Part shown: positions 25,475 to 34,307 of the stretch, in pieces | How positions within the stretch are numbered: the stretch's first letter is position 1 | Layout of the letters: each line of letters opens with the position of its first letter | Origin: Promethearchaeota archaeon | Lineage (GTDB): Archaea; Asgardarchaeota; Lokiarchaeia; Sigyniarchaeales; SOKP01 | Assembly: GCA_016840165.1 (NCBI GenBank) | Contig: JAEOSU010000051.1 | Span: forward strand, 1-64,000 | Reading direction: 5' to 3' | Length of the DNA: 64,000 nucleotides | Notes under the pieces: model-generated | What the model was told of the DNA's origin: nothing | The model's input: the letters and a program-made list of their open reading frames with translations, nothing else | The model's database searches: none | Position numbers and translations under genes: made by a program

Positions 25475-26752
25475 TTAGGCATCAAGGTTTTCGATTACAG
25501 TTGCCACACCTTGCCCTCCACCACAACATGCATTAGCAACACCATATTTTGCTTTTTTATCTTTCAATATCCTAGCTAATGTTCCAGTCAATCTTACCAT
25601 AGTAGAACCTAAAGGATGTCCAATTGCTGTTGAACCGCCCATAATATTTACTTTTTCTTCGGGTATGTTAAATTTATCCATGCAATTTAACGTAACTATA
25701 CAAAATGCTTCATTAATTTCCCAGAAATCAATATCCTCCACCTTCAAACCAGCATATTCTAATGCCTTTTGAGTAGCAGGTACTGGCCCTCTTCCCATTG
25801 TATGAGGATCTACTCCTGCCCAACCGATGGAGACTATCCTTGCCATTGGTTCCAGACCTCTTCTTTTTGCTTCTTCTGCTTCCATTAAAACTGCCGCAGT
25901 TGCTCCAGCATTTAAAGGAGAAGAATTTGCTGCTGTAATTACTCCTTCTTCACTTCCTTCTCGTTTAATATAACCTTCTTTTCCACCATTTTTTTTTAAG
26001 AAAAAGGGTTTTGTTAATCGTGGTAATTTTGATACTGCTTCTAATGTAGATTTTCTAGCATTCATATCTTTATCAATTATCATTTTCTCATTCACATTAC
26101 CAGGTACATGGCCTTCAATTGGGACTATTTCATCTTTAAACCAACCAGATTCTTGGCTTTTAATAGTTAAGTTATGACTTCTTACTCCAAATTTATCCAG
26201 ATCTTCTTTTGTAAAGGTAGGTATTTCTTCTTCATAGAGTAATTGAGCAGTACTTAACATGTTAAAAAAGACTCTTAAATCCATATCTGGGCGATAATAT
26301 ATGCTATCCTTATAGGCAAGCTTTAAATTAGGATCCGTACCCGATCCATAAACTCTTGTCATATGCTCAAAACCTGTTGAAAGTACTGTTTTGCTAAATC
26401 CATTCATAATTTCCATAATTCCAACATGCATTCCTGTTCCAGCAGAGCCACATTGTCTATCTACAAAAAAAGCTGGAACATTAAAGGGAAATCCTGATAA
26501 AAATAGAGGTAACCTACCACCATAGGTCCAATTTTCTAATACCCCGACGGCACATCCGACAGAACAATCATCAATATCCTTTTTTTCTATTCCTTTATCC
26601 GCCAATCTTTTATCAAACATATGCATTAAAAGCTGGGCTAATAGTTCATCTCCTCTAATTTCTCCAAATACATCACTTTCAGGTTGATTTGTTCGAGATC
26701 GGGAGAATGCGGTACGTACATAATCAATTAACCATACTTCGTTATTTTTCAT
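25475..26752 (-). CDS. Thiolase (acetyl-CoA C-acyltransferase type)
   Basis: 425 residues covering both thiolase halves. The nucleophile Cys101 lies in DRQCGSAGTGMHVG. The C-terminal half has NEAFCIVTLNC, GGSTAIGHPLGST with His379, and CCGGGQG with Cys409 as the catalytic base. It would cleave 3-ketoacyl-CoA to acetyl-CoA in the last step of beta-oxidation, or condense acetyl-CoA in reverse. It lies divergently from the hydroxyacyl-CoA dehydrogenase gene with a shared 200-base control region. A TATA-like GATTTAAAATT lies on the minus strand near 26773-26783. Confidence 0.93.
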   Translation of the reverse strand: MKNNEVWLIDYVRTAFSRSRTNQPESDVFGEIRGDELLAQLLMHMFDKRLADKGIEKKDIDDCSVGCAVGVLENWTYGGRLPLFLSGFPFNVPAFFVDRQCGSAGTGMHVGIMEIMNGFSKTVLSTGFEHMTRVYGSGTDPNLKLAYKDSIYYRPDMDLRVFFNMLSTAQLLYEEEIPTFTKEDLDKFGVRSHNLTIKSQESGWFKDEIVPIEGHVPGNVNEKMIIDKDMNARKSTLEAVSKLPRLTKPFFLKKNGGKEGYIKREGSEEGVITAANSSPLNAGATAAVLMEAEEAKRRGLEPMARIVSIGWAGVDPHTMGRGPVPATQKALEYAGLKVEDIDFWEINEAFCIVTLNCMDKFNIPEEKVNIMGGSTAIGHPLGSTMVRLTGTLARILKDKKAKYGVANACCGGGQGVATVIENLDA

Positions 26753-26968
26753 CGATACTTTTCACCATAAAAAAAAATTTTAAATCTACATTGTATATTA
26801 TTCCTTTTTTTTTAAATATTTTAGTTAGCAAAGTCAAAATTATAAAATAAGTACTAAATGGGGTAACTTTCTTATTCATTCAAAAAGTAATTTTGAAAAA
26901 TTTTTTTAATGAGTGCTGTCTATTTATTACACCTCACGTTAAAATTAATAAAAGGAAGTGAATATAAG

Positions 26969-28138
26969 GTGGAAGTAAAAAATATAGTAATACTTGGTTT
27001 TGGGGATATGGGAAAAGGAATTGCCCAAGTATGTTTAATGGCAGGGTATAATATTACTGCGGTGGATGTGAGCGATAAAATTATCCAGGAGGGACTAGAG
27101 TACAATAAGACTGGTTTTGAAAAATTAGAACAGAAAGGAAAATTACCTAAAGGTGTGACTGCGGCAGCAATTATGGAAAAATTAAAAGTAGATAAAAACT
27201 TAAGCAATGCGGTGAAAAATGCTGATCTTGTAATAGAAGCGGTCTCAGAGAAATCCGATCTTAAACAGCAATTATGTAAGGAGGTAATTGAACAATCTCC
27301 TAAACATTGCATATTTGCTTCGAACACATCTACTATTAGTATAACAGAAATTGCTCAAAGGTGTAATAAACCTGAAAATGTAATTGGAATGCATTTCTTT
27401 AATCCTGCTCCCTTAATGCGCTTGATAGAAGTAATAAAAGGAAATAAAACTTCAGAGGAAACCATGGATATTGGCGTGAAAGTTGCTAAGACATTGCCTT
27501 GTCTTAGAGGAGAGAGATATGTTGCGCAAGTTTTGAAAGATCGCCCTGGATTCATTGTAAATAGGGTATTAGCACCTAATAGTATATATAATAATTATAT
27601 TTTGGATCTAGCATATGAGAAGGGAATACCTTGGGAACAAGTTGATGCTGATTTATCAAATCCAAAAGCTCCTATGACTTCATTAACCTTAGCTGATTTT
27701 ACTGGTAGAGATATAGCATATAACGCCAGTCTATATTATGCGGAGAAAATTTCCCCCGATTTCAAACCTGGTAAAGTTTTAACTATGCATTATAATAACG
27801 GTACTCTAGGAAAAAAAACCGGAAAAGGATTTTATGATTGGTCCAAAGGGAGACCTCAGCCTGATTTATCCAAGAAAGCTGGATTAGTTGATCGTCGGGT
27901 TTTTGCTGCAATTAGTGCTAATGAAGGTTGTAGGATTTTGGAAGAAGGTGTCGCAAAAAGTTGGAAAGTTATAGATGAAGCCATTTTGGCAGGCATGAAC
28001 TTTCCTGGTCCAATGGAATATGCAACGACTAATTATAAAGAGCTTAGCAATATATTAGAGGAGTATTCAGAGAAATTAGGAAAGGATTATATAAAACCTT
28101 GTGAGTTACTAAAATCTGGAAAATTTGTCGATATGTAA
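26969..28138 (+). CDS. 3-hydroxyacyl-CoA dehydrogenase
   Basis: About 389 residues from the preferred GTG at 26969, which follows GGAAGTGA by seven bases and puts VEVKNIVILGFGDMG at the N-terminus. An ATG at 26909 would add 20 residues unrelated to the fold. The NAD-binding loop is GFGDMGKG and catalytic histidine lies in IGMHFFNPAPLMRLIEVI. The region RPGFIVNRVLAP starts the C-terminal dimerisation domain, which has TSLTLADFTGRDIAYN. The C-terminal 80 residues hold a second part-domain (GRILEEGVAKS-like). It oxidises 3-hydroxyacyl-CoA to 3-ketoacyl-CoA for the thiolase opposite. Confidence 0.92.
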   Translation: MEVKNIVILGFGDMGKGIAQVCLMAGYNITAVDVSDKIIQEGLEYNKTGFEKLEQKGKLPKGVTAAAIMEKLKVDKNLSNAVKNADLVIEAVSEKSDLKQQLCKEVIEQSPKHCIFASNTSTISITEIAQRCNKPENVIGMHFFNPAPLMRLIEVIKGNKTSEETMDIGVKVAKTLPCLRGERYVAQVLKDRPGFIVNRVLAPNSIYNNYILDLAYEKGIPWEQVDADLSNPKAPMTSLTLADFTGRDIAYNASLYYAEKISPDFKPGKVLTMHYNNGTLGKKTGKGFYDWSKGRPQPDLSKKAGLVDRRVFAAISANEGCRILEEGVAKSWKVIDEAILAGMNFPGPMEYATTNYKELSNILEEYSEKLGKDYIKPCELLKSGKFVDM

Positions 28139-28190
28139 TAGTATTTTTTATTATTCATTCAATTATAGGAAATTAAAAAAGAGGGTAAAA

Positions 28191-28247
28191 ATGACAATAA
28201 TTAAGTATAAAACGATGTTAAATACAGTTTTAATAGGTGACATTTAG
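28191..28247 (+). other. Possible 18-codon upstream reading frame
   Basis: ATG at 28191 follows GAGGGTAAAA (a good ribosome site) and reads MTIIKYKTMLNTVLIGDI to TAG, directly abutting the ATG at 28248. It could be a leader that couples translation of the flavoenzyme, or a chance frame. Confidence 0.3.
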
Positions 28248-30263
28248 ATGAAATTTGTGAAATTATTTGAACTGTTTAAGATAAAGGATCTCGACATACG
28301 AAATCGAATCGTAATGCCTGCTATGGCGTTAAATTTTTCTCGAGACGGAGGAATAAATGATACAACAATTAATTTTTATTTAGAACGTGCCAAAGGAGGA
28401 GTTGGTTTAATTATAATAGGAGGTGCGGGAGTCGAAGCAAGAGGTGGAGGACCAACTATGTTTGCAATTTATGATGATAAATACATTCCTGGTTATACTA
28501 GGTTTACAGATACTATGCATAGCCAAGGTGCAAAGACTTTCGTCCAACTATACCATGCGGGAGCGTATTCTGGTATGCCAGATATGGTCTCCTCTTCGGC
28601 AGTTATGTCTAATCTTACAAGAAGGGTTCCTAAAGAATTAACTATTGATGAAATTAAGGTTGTTCAAGAAAATCATGCTCTAGCCGCAGAAAGAGCCTTA
28701 AAAGCAGGTTTTGACGGAGTAGAATTATTAGGAAGTGCAGGCTATCTTATCAATCAATTTTTAAGTCCCGTTACTAATAAAAGGACGGATGAATATGGGG
28801 GTTCTTTGGAAAACAGATTAAGATACCCTTTGGAATTAATCCAATTGGTGAAAGAAAGAGTAGGACAGAAAATGATTGTAGGAATGAGGATAGCTGGTGA
28901 TGATTTCGTACCTGGATCTAATACATATAAAGAAAGCGCTGTCTTTGCAAAGCATTATGTTGATGCAGGGATTGATTACATTAATGTAACTGGAGGTTGG
29001 CATGAAACCAGAATTCCTCAAATTCCTATGATGGTTCCACAAGGAGCCTATGCTTATCTGGCTGAGAATGTAAAAAATGTTGTTAATGTACCTGTATTCT
29101 CTAGTAACCGTATTAATAGTCCTCTTGTAGCAGAACAAATTCTTAGAGATCAAATGGCAGATGCTGTTTGTATGGGAAGAGCCCTTATCGCAGATGCTTA
29201 TTTACCTTTAAAAGCAAAACAGAATAAACTCTGGGATATTCGGAAATGTGTAGGATGTAATCAAGGTTGTTTTGATCATATTTTTACCGGAAAATCTGTT
29301 GAATGTATGAGAACTTATATGGTTTCAAGAGAGGGTAATATTGATCTTGATATCAAGACAAAACATCCAATGAAAGTCTTAATAATAGGCGCCGGTCCTG
29401 GTGGATTAGAAGCGGCAAGAATAACAAAAGTTTTGGGCCATAGTGTCACAATACTCGAAAAAAGATCTAGCCTTGGTGGTCAAGCTAATCTTTCGTGGGT
29501 GCCTCCTGGTCGACATGATATTCACGAGATTATGAATTATTATTCCGCACAAATAGAACATCTAGGAATTGAATTGCATCTAGGAGTAGAAGCAGATTTA
29601 GATTACATTAATAAATATCAACCTGATGTAGTTATTTTCGCGACAGGTGTTAAATATAATATCCCTGATATACCAGGAATAGATGGTAGTTTAGGGAGTG
29701 AAATTTATTTAGCTGAAAAAATACTTGAGGGAGAATATCCTATCGGAAAAAATGTTGTAGTGGTTGGTGGTTCAGCGACAGGAATAGAAACTGCTATTTG
29801 GGCGGCAGAACAAGGAGCACTTAATTCTGAAGTAGCAAAATTCATAGCATTTTATGATTTATTACCGAAAGACGAATTATTTAAACGATGGTTGAGAGGT
29901 AATCGTAAGGTTACCATCATTGATATGCTTCCTAAACTCGGTATGAGCATTGGAAGAACAACTAGAGGATTTTTGATAGGGCAACTAATGAAATTAGGAA
30001 TAAATAGTATCTTAGATGTTCAAATTAAAAAATTTGAAGGTAAAACTTTAATATATGAGCACGAGAATGAAATAAAAACATTACAAAATATTGACACTTT
30101 TATTTTAGCTACAGGCGTGGAACCTAATGATGATCTATTCAATAAGGTAAAAGAAACTAATCCTCCCTATAAGATTTTCAAAATAGGGGACTGCAAGGAA
30201 CCGCGAACCATGATGGAGGCAATTCATGAGGGCTTTAGTACTGCGTACAATCTCGATAAATAG
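28248..30263 (+). CDS. Old-yellow-enzyme/2,4-dienoyl-CoA reductase-like flavoenzyme
   Basis: 671 residues. Residues 1-345 are an FMN-binding TIM barrel, with RNRIVMPAMALNFS, FVQLYHAGAYSG, GFDGVELLGSAGYLINQFLSP and GRALIADAYLPLKA. A [4Fe-4S] motif follows, CVGCNQGCFDHIFTGKSVEC (Cys-x2-Cys-x3-Cys-x11-Cys). From about 370 come the FAD loop (VLIIGAGPGGLEAARI) and the NAD(P) loop (VVVVGGSATGIETA). This architecture is shared by FadH and bile-acid or trimethylamine oxidoreductases. In this cluster, reduction of unsaturated acyl-CoA is the best guess. It is 109 bases downstream of the dehydrogenase gene on the same strand. Confidence 0.9.
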   Translation: MKFVKLFELFKIKDLDIRNRIVMPAMALNFSRDGGINDTTINFYLERAKGGVGLIIIGGAGVEARGGGPTMFAIYDDKYIPGYTRFTDTMHSQGAKTFVQLYHAGAYSGMPDMVSSSAVMSNLTRRVPKELTIDEIKVVQENHALAAERALKAGFDGVELLGSAGYLINQFLSPVTNKRTDEYGGSLENRLRYPLELIQLVKERVGQKMIVGMRIAGDDFVPGSNTYKESAVFAKHYVDAGIDYINVTGGWHETRIPQIPMMVPQGAYAYLAENVKNVVNVPVFSSNRINSPLVAEQILRDQMADAVCMGRALIADAYLPLKAKQNKLWDIRKCVGCNQGCFDHIFTGKSVECMRTYMVSREGNIDLDIKTKHPMKVLIIGAGPGGLEAARITKVLGHSVTILEKRSSLGGQANLSWVPPGRHDIHEIMNYYSAQIEHLGIELHLGVEADLDYINKYQPDVVIFATGVKYNIPDIPGIDGSLGSEIYLAEKILEGEYPIGKNVVVVGGSATGIETAIWAAEQGALNSEVAKFIAFYDLLPKDELFKRWLRGNRKVTIIDMLPKLGMSIGRTTRGFLIGQLMKLGINSILDVQIKKFEGKTLIYEHENEIKTLQNIDTFILATGVEPNDDLFNKVKETNPPYKIFKIGDCKEPRTMMEAIHEGFSTAYNLDK

Positions 30264-30372
30264 AATATTTTTTATTTTTTTTTACTTATTTTTTTGAAGT
30301 ATTTTCTATTAAAAACCAAATTAAAAAAAAGGATATAGATAAAATTTATTTTTAGGATTTTTTTAATGCTTT

Positions 30373-31197
30373 TTACTCACCAGTGAACTTGGGTTCTCGT
30401 TTATGTAGAAATGCTGTAACACCCTCAATGACATCTTTAGATTGGGAATTAATTGCATAACCTAAATGCTCGAATTGAAGTCCTAAATTTAAAGGTGCTT
30501 GAGATCCATAATCAATAGCTTTCTTTATAACAAAAAGACTTTTAGTTGCGGCGTTCCCTATCCAAGACGCTTTTTGATGCACAAAATCTTCAAATTGTCC
30601 ATTATCTACAAGAAAGGATATTATTCCCCAGTTGTACATTTCTTCAGCACTATAATGTTCACCAAAATAGATCATTGTTTTTGTTCTAATCTTGCCAAGA
30701 TTTCTGATTAACCTTTGAGTTCCTCCATTTAATGGCGCAATTCCTCTTTTTATTTCAGGGAAACCAAATATTGAACGTTTCGATGCTATTATTATATCGC
30801 AAACTAATGCTAATTCAAACCCACCTCCTAAAGCGTACCCATCTACAGCTGCAATTAATGGTTTGGGAAAACTCTCTATGATGTCATAATATTTGTGTCT
30901 TATATACATCGCATGACATTGATCCATTAAGTTTTCAGGATCTATGGCAGGATGTCCACGGACAGATAAATCTGCTCCCGCTGAAAATGCTGGCTTTTTT
31001 GTATACTCTTTTGTCCCTCTTAGAACAACGCATCTTATAGACTTATCTAAAGCCATATTTTCAAGCGCTTCAGCTATCTCTCTCAAAGTAATGGTGTGTA
31101 AAGCATTTAATTTCTCAGGTCTATTTATTGAAATAATTGCATAATTATTTTCTTTATTTTGTTCAATTTTTATATGCTCAAATTGCTTTTCAGACAT
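30373..31197 (-). CDS. Enoyl-CoA hydratase (crotonase) with intact catalytic glutamates
   Basis: 274 residues. YAIISINRPEKLNALHTITL begins the fold. The two catalytic glutamates are both present: Glu128 in LGGGFELALVCD and Glu148 in FGFPEIKRG. The oxyanion loop is FSAGADL. It should hydrate crotonyl-CoA and longer enoyl-CoA to (S)-3-hydroxyacyl-CoA. Its C-terminus is the closest match to the remnant at 11226-11315. It is divergent from the TetR gene, and a 19-base palindrome sits in its promoter, so TetR control is likely. Confidence 0.93.
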   Translation of the reverse strand: MSEKQFEHIKIEQNKENNYAIISINRPEKLNALHTITLREIAEALENMALDKSIRCVVLRGTKEYTKKPAFSAGADLSVRGHPAIDPENLMDQCHAMYIRHKYYDIIESFPKPLIAAVDGYALGGGFELALVCDIIIASKRSIFGFPEIKRGIAPLNGGTQRLIRNLGKIRTKTMIYFGEHYSAEEMYNWGIISFLVDNGQFEDFVHQKASWIGNAATKSLFVIKKAIDYGSQAPLNLGLQFEHLGYAINSQSKDVIEGVTAFLHKREPKFTGE

Positions 31198-31213
31198 AAT
31201 ATTTCGTATTTTT

Positions 31214-31232
31214 ATAAAGTATTTTACTTTAT
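31214..31232 (-). promoter_or_regulatory. Perfect palindromic operator candidate before the crotonase gene
   Basis: ATAAAGTA-TTT-TACTTTAT: eight-base arms with a three-base spacer, 17 bases from the crotonase ATG. Overlapping it on the minus strand is ACTTTATAAAAATA, a TATA-like run. The adjacent divergent gene codes for a TetR-type repressor, the natural candidate to bind here. Confidence 0.55.
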
Positions 31233-31340
31233 CATATATAATTAATAATATTCAATAACATTTTTTAATAAATATACAATATCTATTTGTAGAGATTTTT
31301 TTTAAAATTGTATTTATTATAATTCATATTTCATTGTCTT

Positions 31341-32084
31341 GTGAAAATAATGGCGAATCAAAACAAAAATAATATGAAAATAAAAAAATCAAGAAGTAGG
31401 TCTCCTGAAAAGAAAGCTCAACAATTTGAGCGAATTCTAGAAGCAGGTAAAAATCTATTCTCAGAAAAAGGACGAGAAGGCTTTAGTTTACGCGGATTAG
31501 CAAAAATTCTTGACATGAACCAAAATAATCTTTATAATTATGTTGAAAGTAAGAGAGAATTATGGATAGCTATTCGTAAGAAATTTTTTGAACAATATAG
31601 GGATGAAAATAGGACAATTATTAAAAATCACGATGGATCCACCGTTGATTTATTAGTAAATATATTTGGGCATTTTTTCAAATTTGCTGAAGAAGATTTT
31701 AGTGCATTTACTATGATGCACATTATTCCTTCACCACCCTCAGATAAGATAGGACCTTTTGAGAAGCAATATCAACCATTTAACTTTCTTGATGGAACAA
31801 CTAGAGTTATTCAGAAAGCCATAGATGAGGGTGAGATTAAAGAAAATAATGCGGCTCTACTCTCATTCTTCATATATAGTTTAATCTTAGGAGCTACCAT
31901 GATAGAAAGAACAATGCGAAATTTTGAGGAAAACAGTGATTATAAAGGTAAAGAAGCTGATGAAATGTTTCAGTTTGGTACTCAAGTGTTCACTAGCAAG
32001 GAATTTCGTAAATATGTATTACGCAAAATCCAATTAGGATTAACAGACCCCAATCTTATCGTAGATGAATCCGATTATAAATAA
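31341..32084 (+). CDS. TetR-family transcriptional regulator
   Basis: 247 residues from a GTG; an ATG at 31350 is equally possible. The N-terminal tail is basic (KIKKSRSRSPEKKAQQ). The TetR helix-turn-helix reads RILEAGKNLFSEKGREGFSL then RGLAKILDMNQNNLYNYVES and KRELWIAI (about 28-77). The C-terminal ligand domain is helical and unlike any I can name. It sits between two crotonase genes, so it probably responds to an acyl-CoA and represses the beta-oxidation cluster, as FadR/PsrA-type TetR proteins do. That role is inferred from context. Confidence 0.9.
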   Translation: MKIMANQNKNNMKIKKSRSRSPEKKAQQFERILEAGKNLFSEKGREGFSLRGLAKILDMNQNNLYNYVESKRELWIAIRKKFFEQYRDENRTIIKNHDGSTVDLLVNIFGHFFKFAEEDFSAFTMMHIIPSPPSDKIGPFEKQYQPFNFLDGTTRVIQKAIDEGEIKENNAALLSFFIYSLILGATMIERTMRNFEENSDYKGKEADEMFQFGTQVFTSKEFRKYVLRKIQLGLTDPNLIVDESDYK

Positions 32085-32119
32085 TAATAAATATCAATTA
32101 ATTTTTTTAAAAACTCAAG

Positions 32120-32139
32120 TTTATAACTATAGTTATAAA
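32120..32139 (+). promoter_or_regulatory. Perfect 20-base palindrome before the second crotonase gene
   Basis: TTTATAACTATAGTTATAAA equals its own reverse complement over 20 bases. It lies 80 bases before the TTG start at 32220, and its ends look like TATA boxes on both strands. It suits a dimeric repressor covering the promoter. It is not the same sequence as the palindrome at 31214-31232. Confidence 0.5.
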
Positions 32140-32219
32140 TAGACATCTATCATTAATTTTATTCATCAATCACTTTGCATTAAATGATATAAAATTAAAA
32201 ATATGAGTAAAGAATAAAA

Positions 32220-32972
32220 TTGATAGAAAAGGAATTTGAGACTGTTTTATATGAAAGTAAGAATAACATAGGTTATATTACTCTTAATAGACCAGAAAAA
32301 CATAATGCTTTGAGTTCTCAATTACTCGATGATATAGATGCTGTTTTTGATTATGCAGAAGCAGACGATAAAGCCAATGTAATAGTATTAAAAGGAGCAG
32401 GTAAAAGTTTTTGTTCAGGGTTTGATCTTAACCAATCTTATTATATTACACCTCCAGAAGGCGGTTGGAAATATAAAAATTCCTATGATATTTTAAACAA
32501 GAAAATATTTGCAAAATATCCAAGGATTTGGGATTTTCCTAAACCAACTATTGCTCAAGTTCATGGGTATTGTACTGATGCAGGTTGTTATTTACAACTC
32601 TTATGTGATATTACAGTAGCTGCTGATGATGCAGTTTTAGGTCATCCTGCTCAATTATGGGGCGGAGCACAAAGCTTGCCGTTATGGCAACTCTACTTGG
32701 GAGTTAAAAAAGCACGATATCTTCTTATGAGCGGAAGAAGAATTTCTGGAAAAGAAGCTGCGGAAATGGGACTAGTGAGTATTAGTGTGCCTCGAGAAGA
32801 CCTTGAAGCTGAAGTTAACAAGTTAGCTGCAGAGATTGCTAAAATACCGCCCGTAGGAGCTTTACATAGTAAGATCTCTCTGAACACAGATCTTAAGATA
32901 AGAGGTATTGGTGCTTTATTCGAATATTATGGTCAAATGAATCGATACTGGAGATTATTTCAAAAAAGATAA
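32220..32972 (+). CDS. Crotonase-fold protein lacking both hydratase glutamates
   Basis: 250 residues from a TTG. The fold is clear: IGYITLNRPEKHNALSSQLL, oxyanion loop SFCSGFDL, and GYCTDAGCYLQLLCD. The hydratase glutamates are replaced by Tyr124 and Ala144 (GHPAQLWGG). Water addition by the usual mechanism is therefore unlikely; crotonases without these residues act as isomerases, decarboxylases or hydrolases. Substrate is unknown. It follows the TetR gene by 135 bases on the same strand and has its own palindrome. Confidence 0.82.
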   Translation: MIEKEFETVLYESKNNIGYITLNRPEKHNALSSQLLDDIDAVFDYAEADDKANVIVLKGAGKSFCSGFDLNQSYYITPPEGGWKYKNSYDILNKKIFAKYPRIWDFPKPTIAQVHGYCTDAGCYLQLLCDITVAADDAVLGHPAQLWGGAQSLPLWQLYLGVKKARYLLMSGRRISGKEAAEMGLVSISVPREDLEAEVNKLAAEIAKIPPVGALHSKISLNTDLKIRGIGALFEYYGQMNRYWRLFQKR

Positions 32973-33170
32973 CTAAATACTAATAAGAATTTTTAAGGAT
33001 TCTGTAATTTTTCTTTTTTATTCATTCAAGTAATTTCACCCTCTTTTTTTCTATAATTTTTTATATCATGGAACAAGCTAATATGTTTCTCCAGTTAATA
33101 AATAAGCTTAAAAACTGTAAATTGCTATGCATATGTTAAGAATATACTTAAAATAACAATATTTTCGTCG

Positions 33171-34304
33171 ATGTTATATAAAAAAGAACGACCCGCGATT
33201 TTAATGTTCAATGATGGTCGTTATTTCGAAGGCATCGGATTCGGTGCTACTAAGAAAGTCCATGGTGAAATTGTCTTTACAACTATTACGGGAGCAGGTT
33301 ATAATGAGACTCTTACTGATCCCAGTTATAAAGGACAAATTGTGGTAATGACTCACCCTTTAATAGGGAACTATGGTGTGCCAGCATGGGAAAAAGATGA
33401 AGTAGGTATTTGGAAATTTTTTGAATCGGATTCTATAAAGTTAAATGGGTTAATTGTAAATGAATGCTGTAAAAATCCTAGTCATTATGAAAGTGTTAAA
33501 ACTTTAAATGAATTTCTTTTAGAAGAAGACGTACCAGGAATTGAATGGATAGATACTCGTGCAATAACTAAGATCTTGCGTGAAGAAGGAGTTAAATTAG
33601 GATTATTAGCAGTATACAATCCAGGAGAACAACCAGATTTAGAAAAATTAAAAGAAGAAGCAAGAGAAGTAGAAGATCCTAACTTAAGAAATTTAGCCAG
33701 TGAAGTTTCTACTCAAGATGTGGTTCATTATAAGCCATTACAAATTAAAGGAAGGATTGTGGTATTGGATCTAGGGGTTAAATTAAACATATTACGAAAT
33801 TTTGTAAAAAGGCAGCTTGAAGTAATAGTAGTACCTCACTATTATAGTTATGAGCAAATTATAGCTTTAGATCCAAATGGAGTGTTCATTTCGAATGGTC
33901 CAGGCGATCCTGCAATATATAAAAATGCAATTGAAGTAACTCGCCAATTAATCGAAAATAACATTCCAACTATGGGAATATGCTTAGGTAATCAGATTAT
34001 TGGGTTGGCTGGAGGAGGGTCGTCTTATAAGTTAAAATATGGTCATAGAGGAGGCAATAAAACAGTTATTAATCCTTATACCAAAAGATGCTTTATTACT
34101 TCCCAAAATCATGGTTTTTGTGTTAAAGACTTCGAAAAGGGAGGGTTTAAGGAATTTCTAAAAAATATTGATGATGAATCCAATGAAGGGTTAATTCACG
34201 AACATAAAAAAGTATTAGCTGTGCAATTTCATCCCGAAGCATCCCCTGGACCTTTAGATTCCTTATATTTATTTGATAAATTTATTGAAATGATGGGGGT
34301 TTGA
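33171..34304 (+). CDS. carA: Carbamoyl-phosphate synthase small (glutaminase) subunit
   Basis: 377 residues. The N-terminal CPSase_sm domain is seen in GRYFEGIGFGATKKVHGEIVF and NETLTDPSYKGQIVVMTHPLIGNYG (residues 10-70). The class I glutaminase domain has GICLGNQ with the nucleophile Cys, SQNHGF, and FHPEASPGP with the His-Glu pair. It supplies ammonia to CarB for arginine and pyrimidine synthesis. The carB start follows by three bases. A TATA-like ATACTTAAAATAA lies about 25 bases before the ATG, so the transcript may be almost leaderless. Confidence 0.96.
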   Translation: MLYKKERPAILMFNDGRYFEGIGFGATKKVHGEIVFTTITGAGYNETLTDPSYKGQIVVMTHPLIGNYGVPAWEKDEVGIWKFFESDSIKLNGLIVNECCKNPSHYESVKTLNEFLLEEDVPGIEWIDTRAITKILREEGVKLGLLAVYNPGEQPDLEKLKEEAREVEDPNLRNLASEVSTQDVVHYKPLQIKGRIVVLDLGVKLNILRNFVKRQLEVIVVPHYYSYEQIIALDPNGVFISNGPGDPAIYKNAIEVTRQLIENNIPTMGICLGNQIIGLAGGGSSYKLKYGHRGGNKTVINPYTKRCFITSQNHGFCVKDFEKGGFKEFLKNIDDESNEGLIHEHKKVLAVQFHPEASPGPLDSLYLFDKFIEMMGV

Positions 34305-34307
34305 ATC

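Noticed and set aside
26920-27327. 135-residue minus-strand frame opposite the hydroxyacyl-CoA dehydrogenase
   Set aside because: The opposite strand carries the complete NAD-binding and catalytic motifs, and this frame shows no recognisable pattern.
33069-33140. 23-codon frame before carA as an attenuator leader
   Set aside because: No arginine- or pyrimidine-related codon run and no attenuator hairpin are visible, and a TATA-like box lies after it, so it is probably outside the carA transcript.
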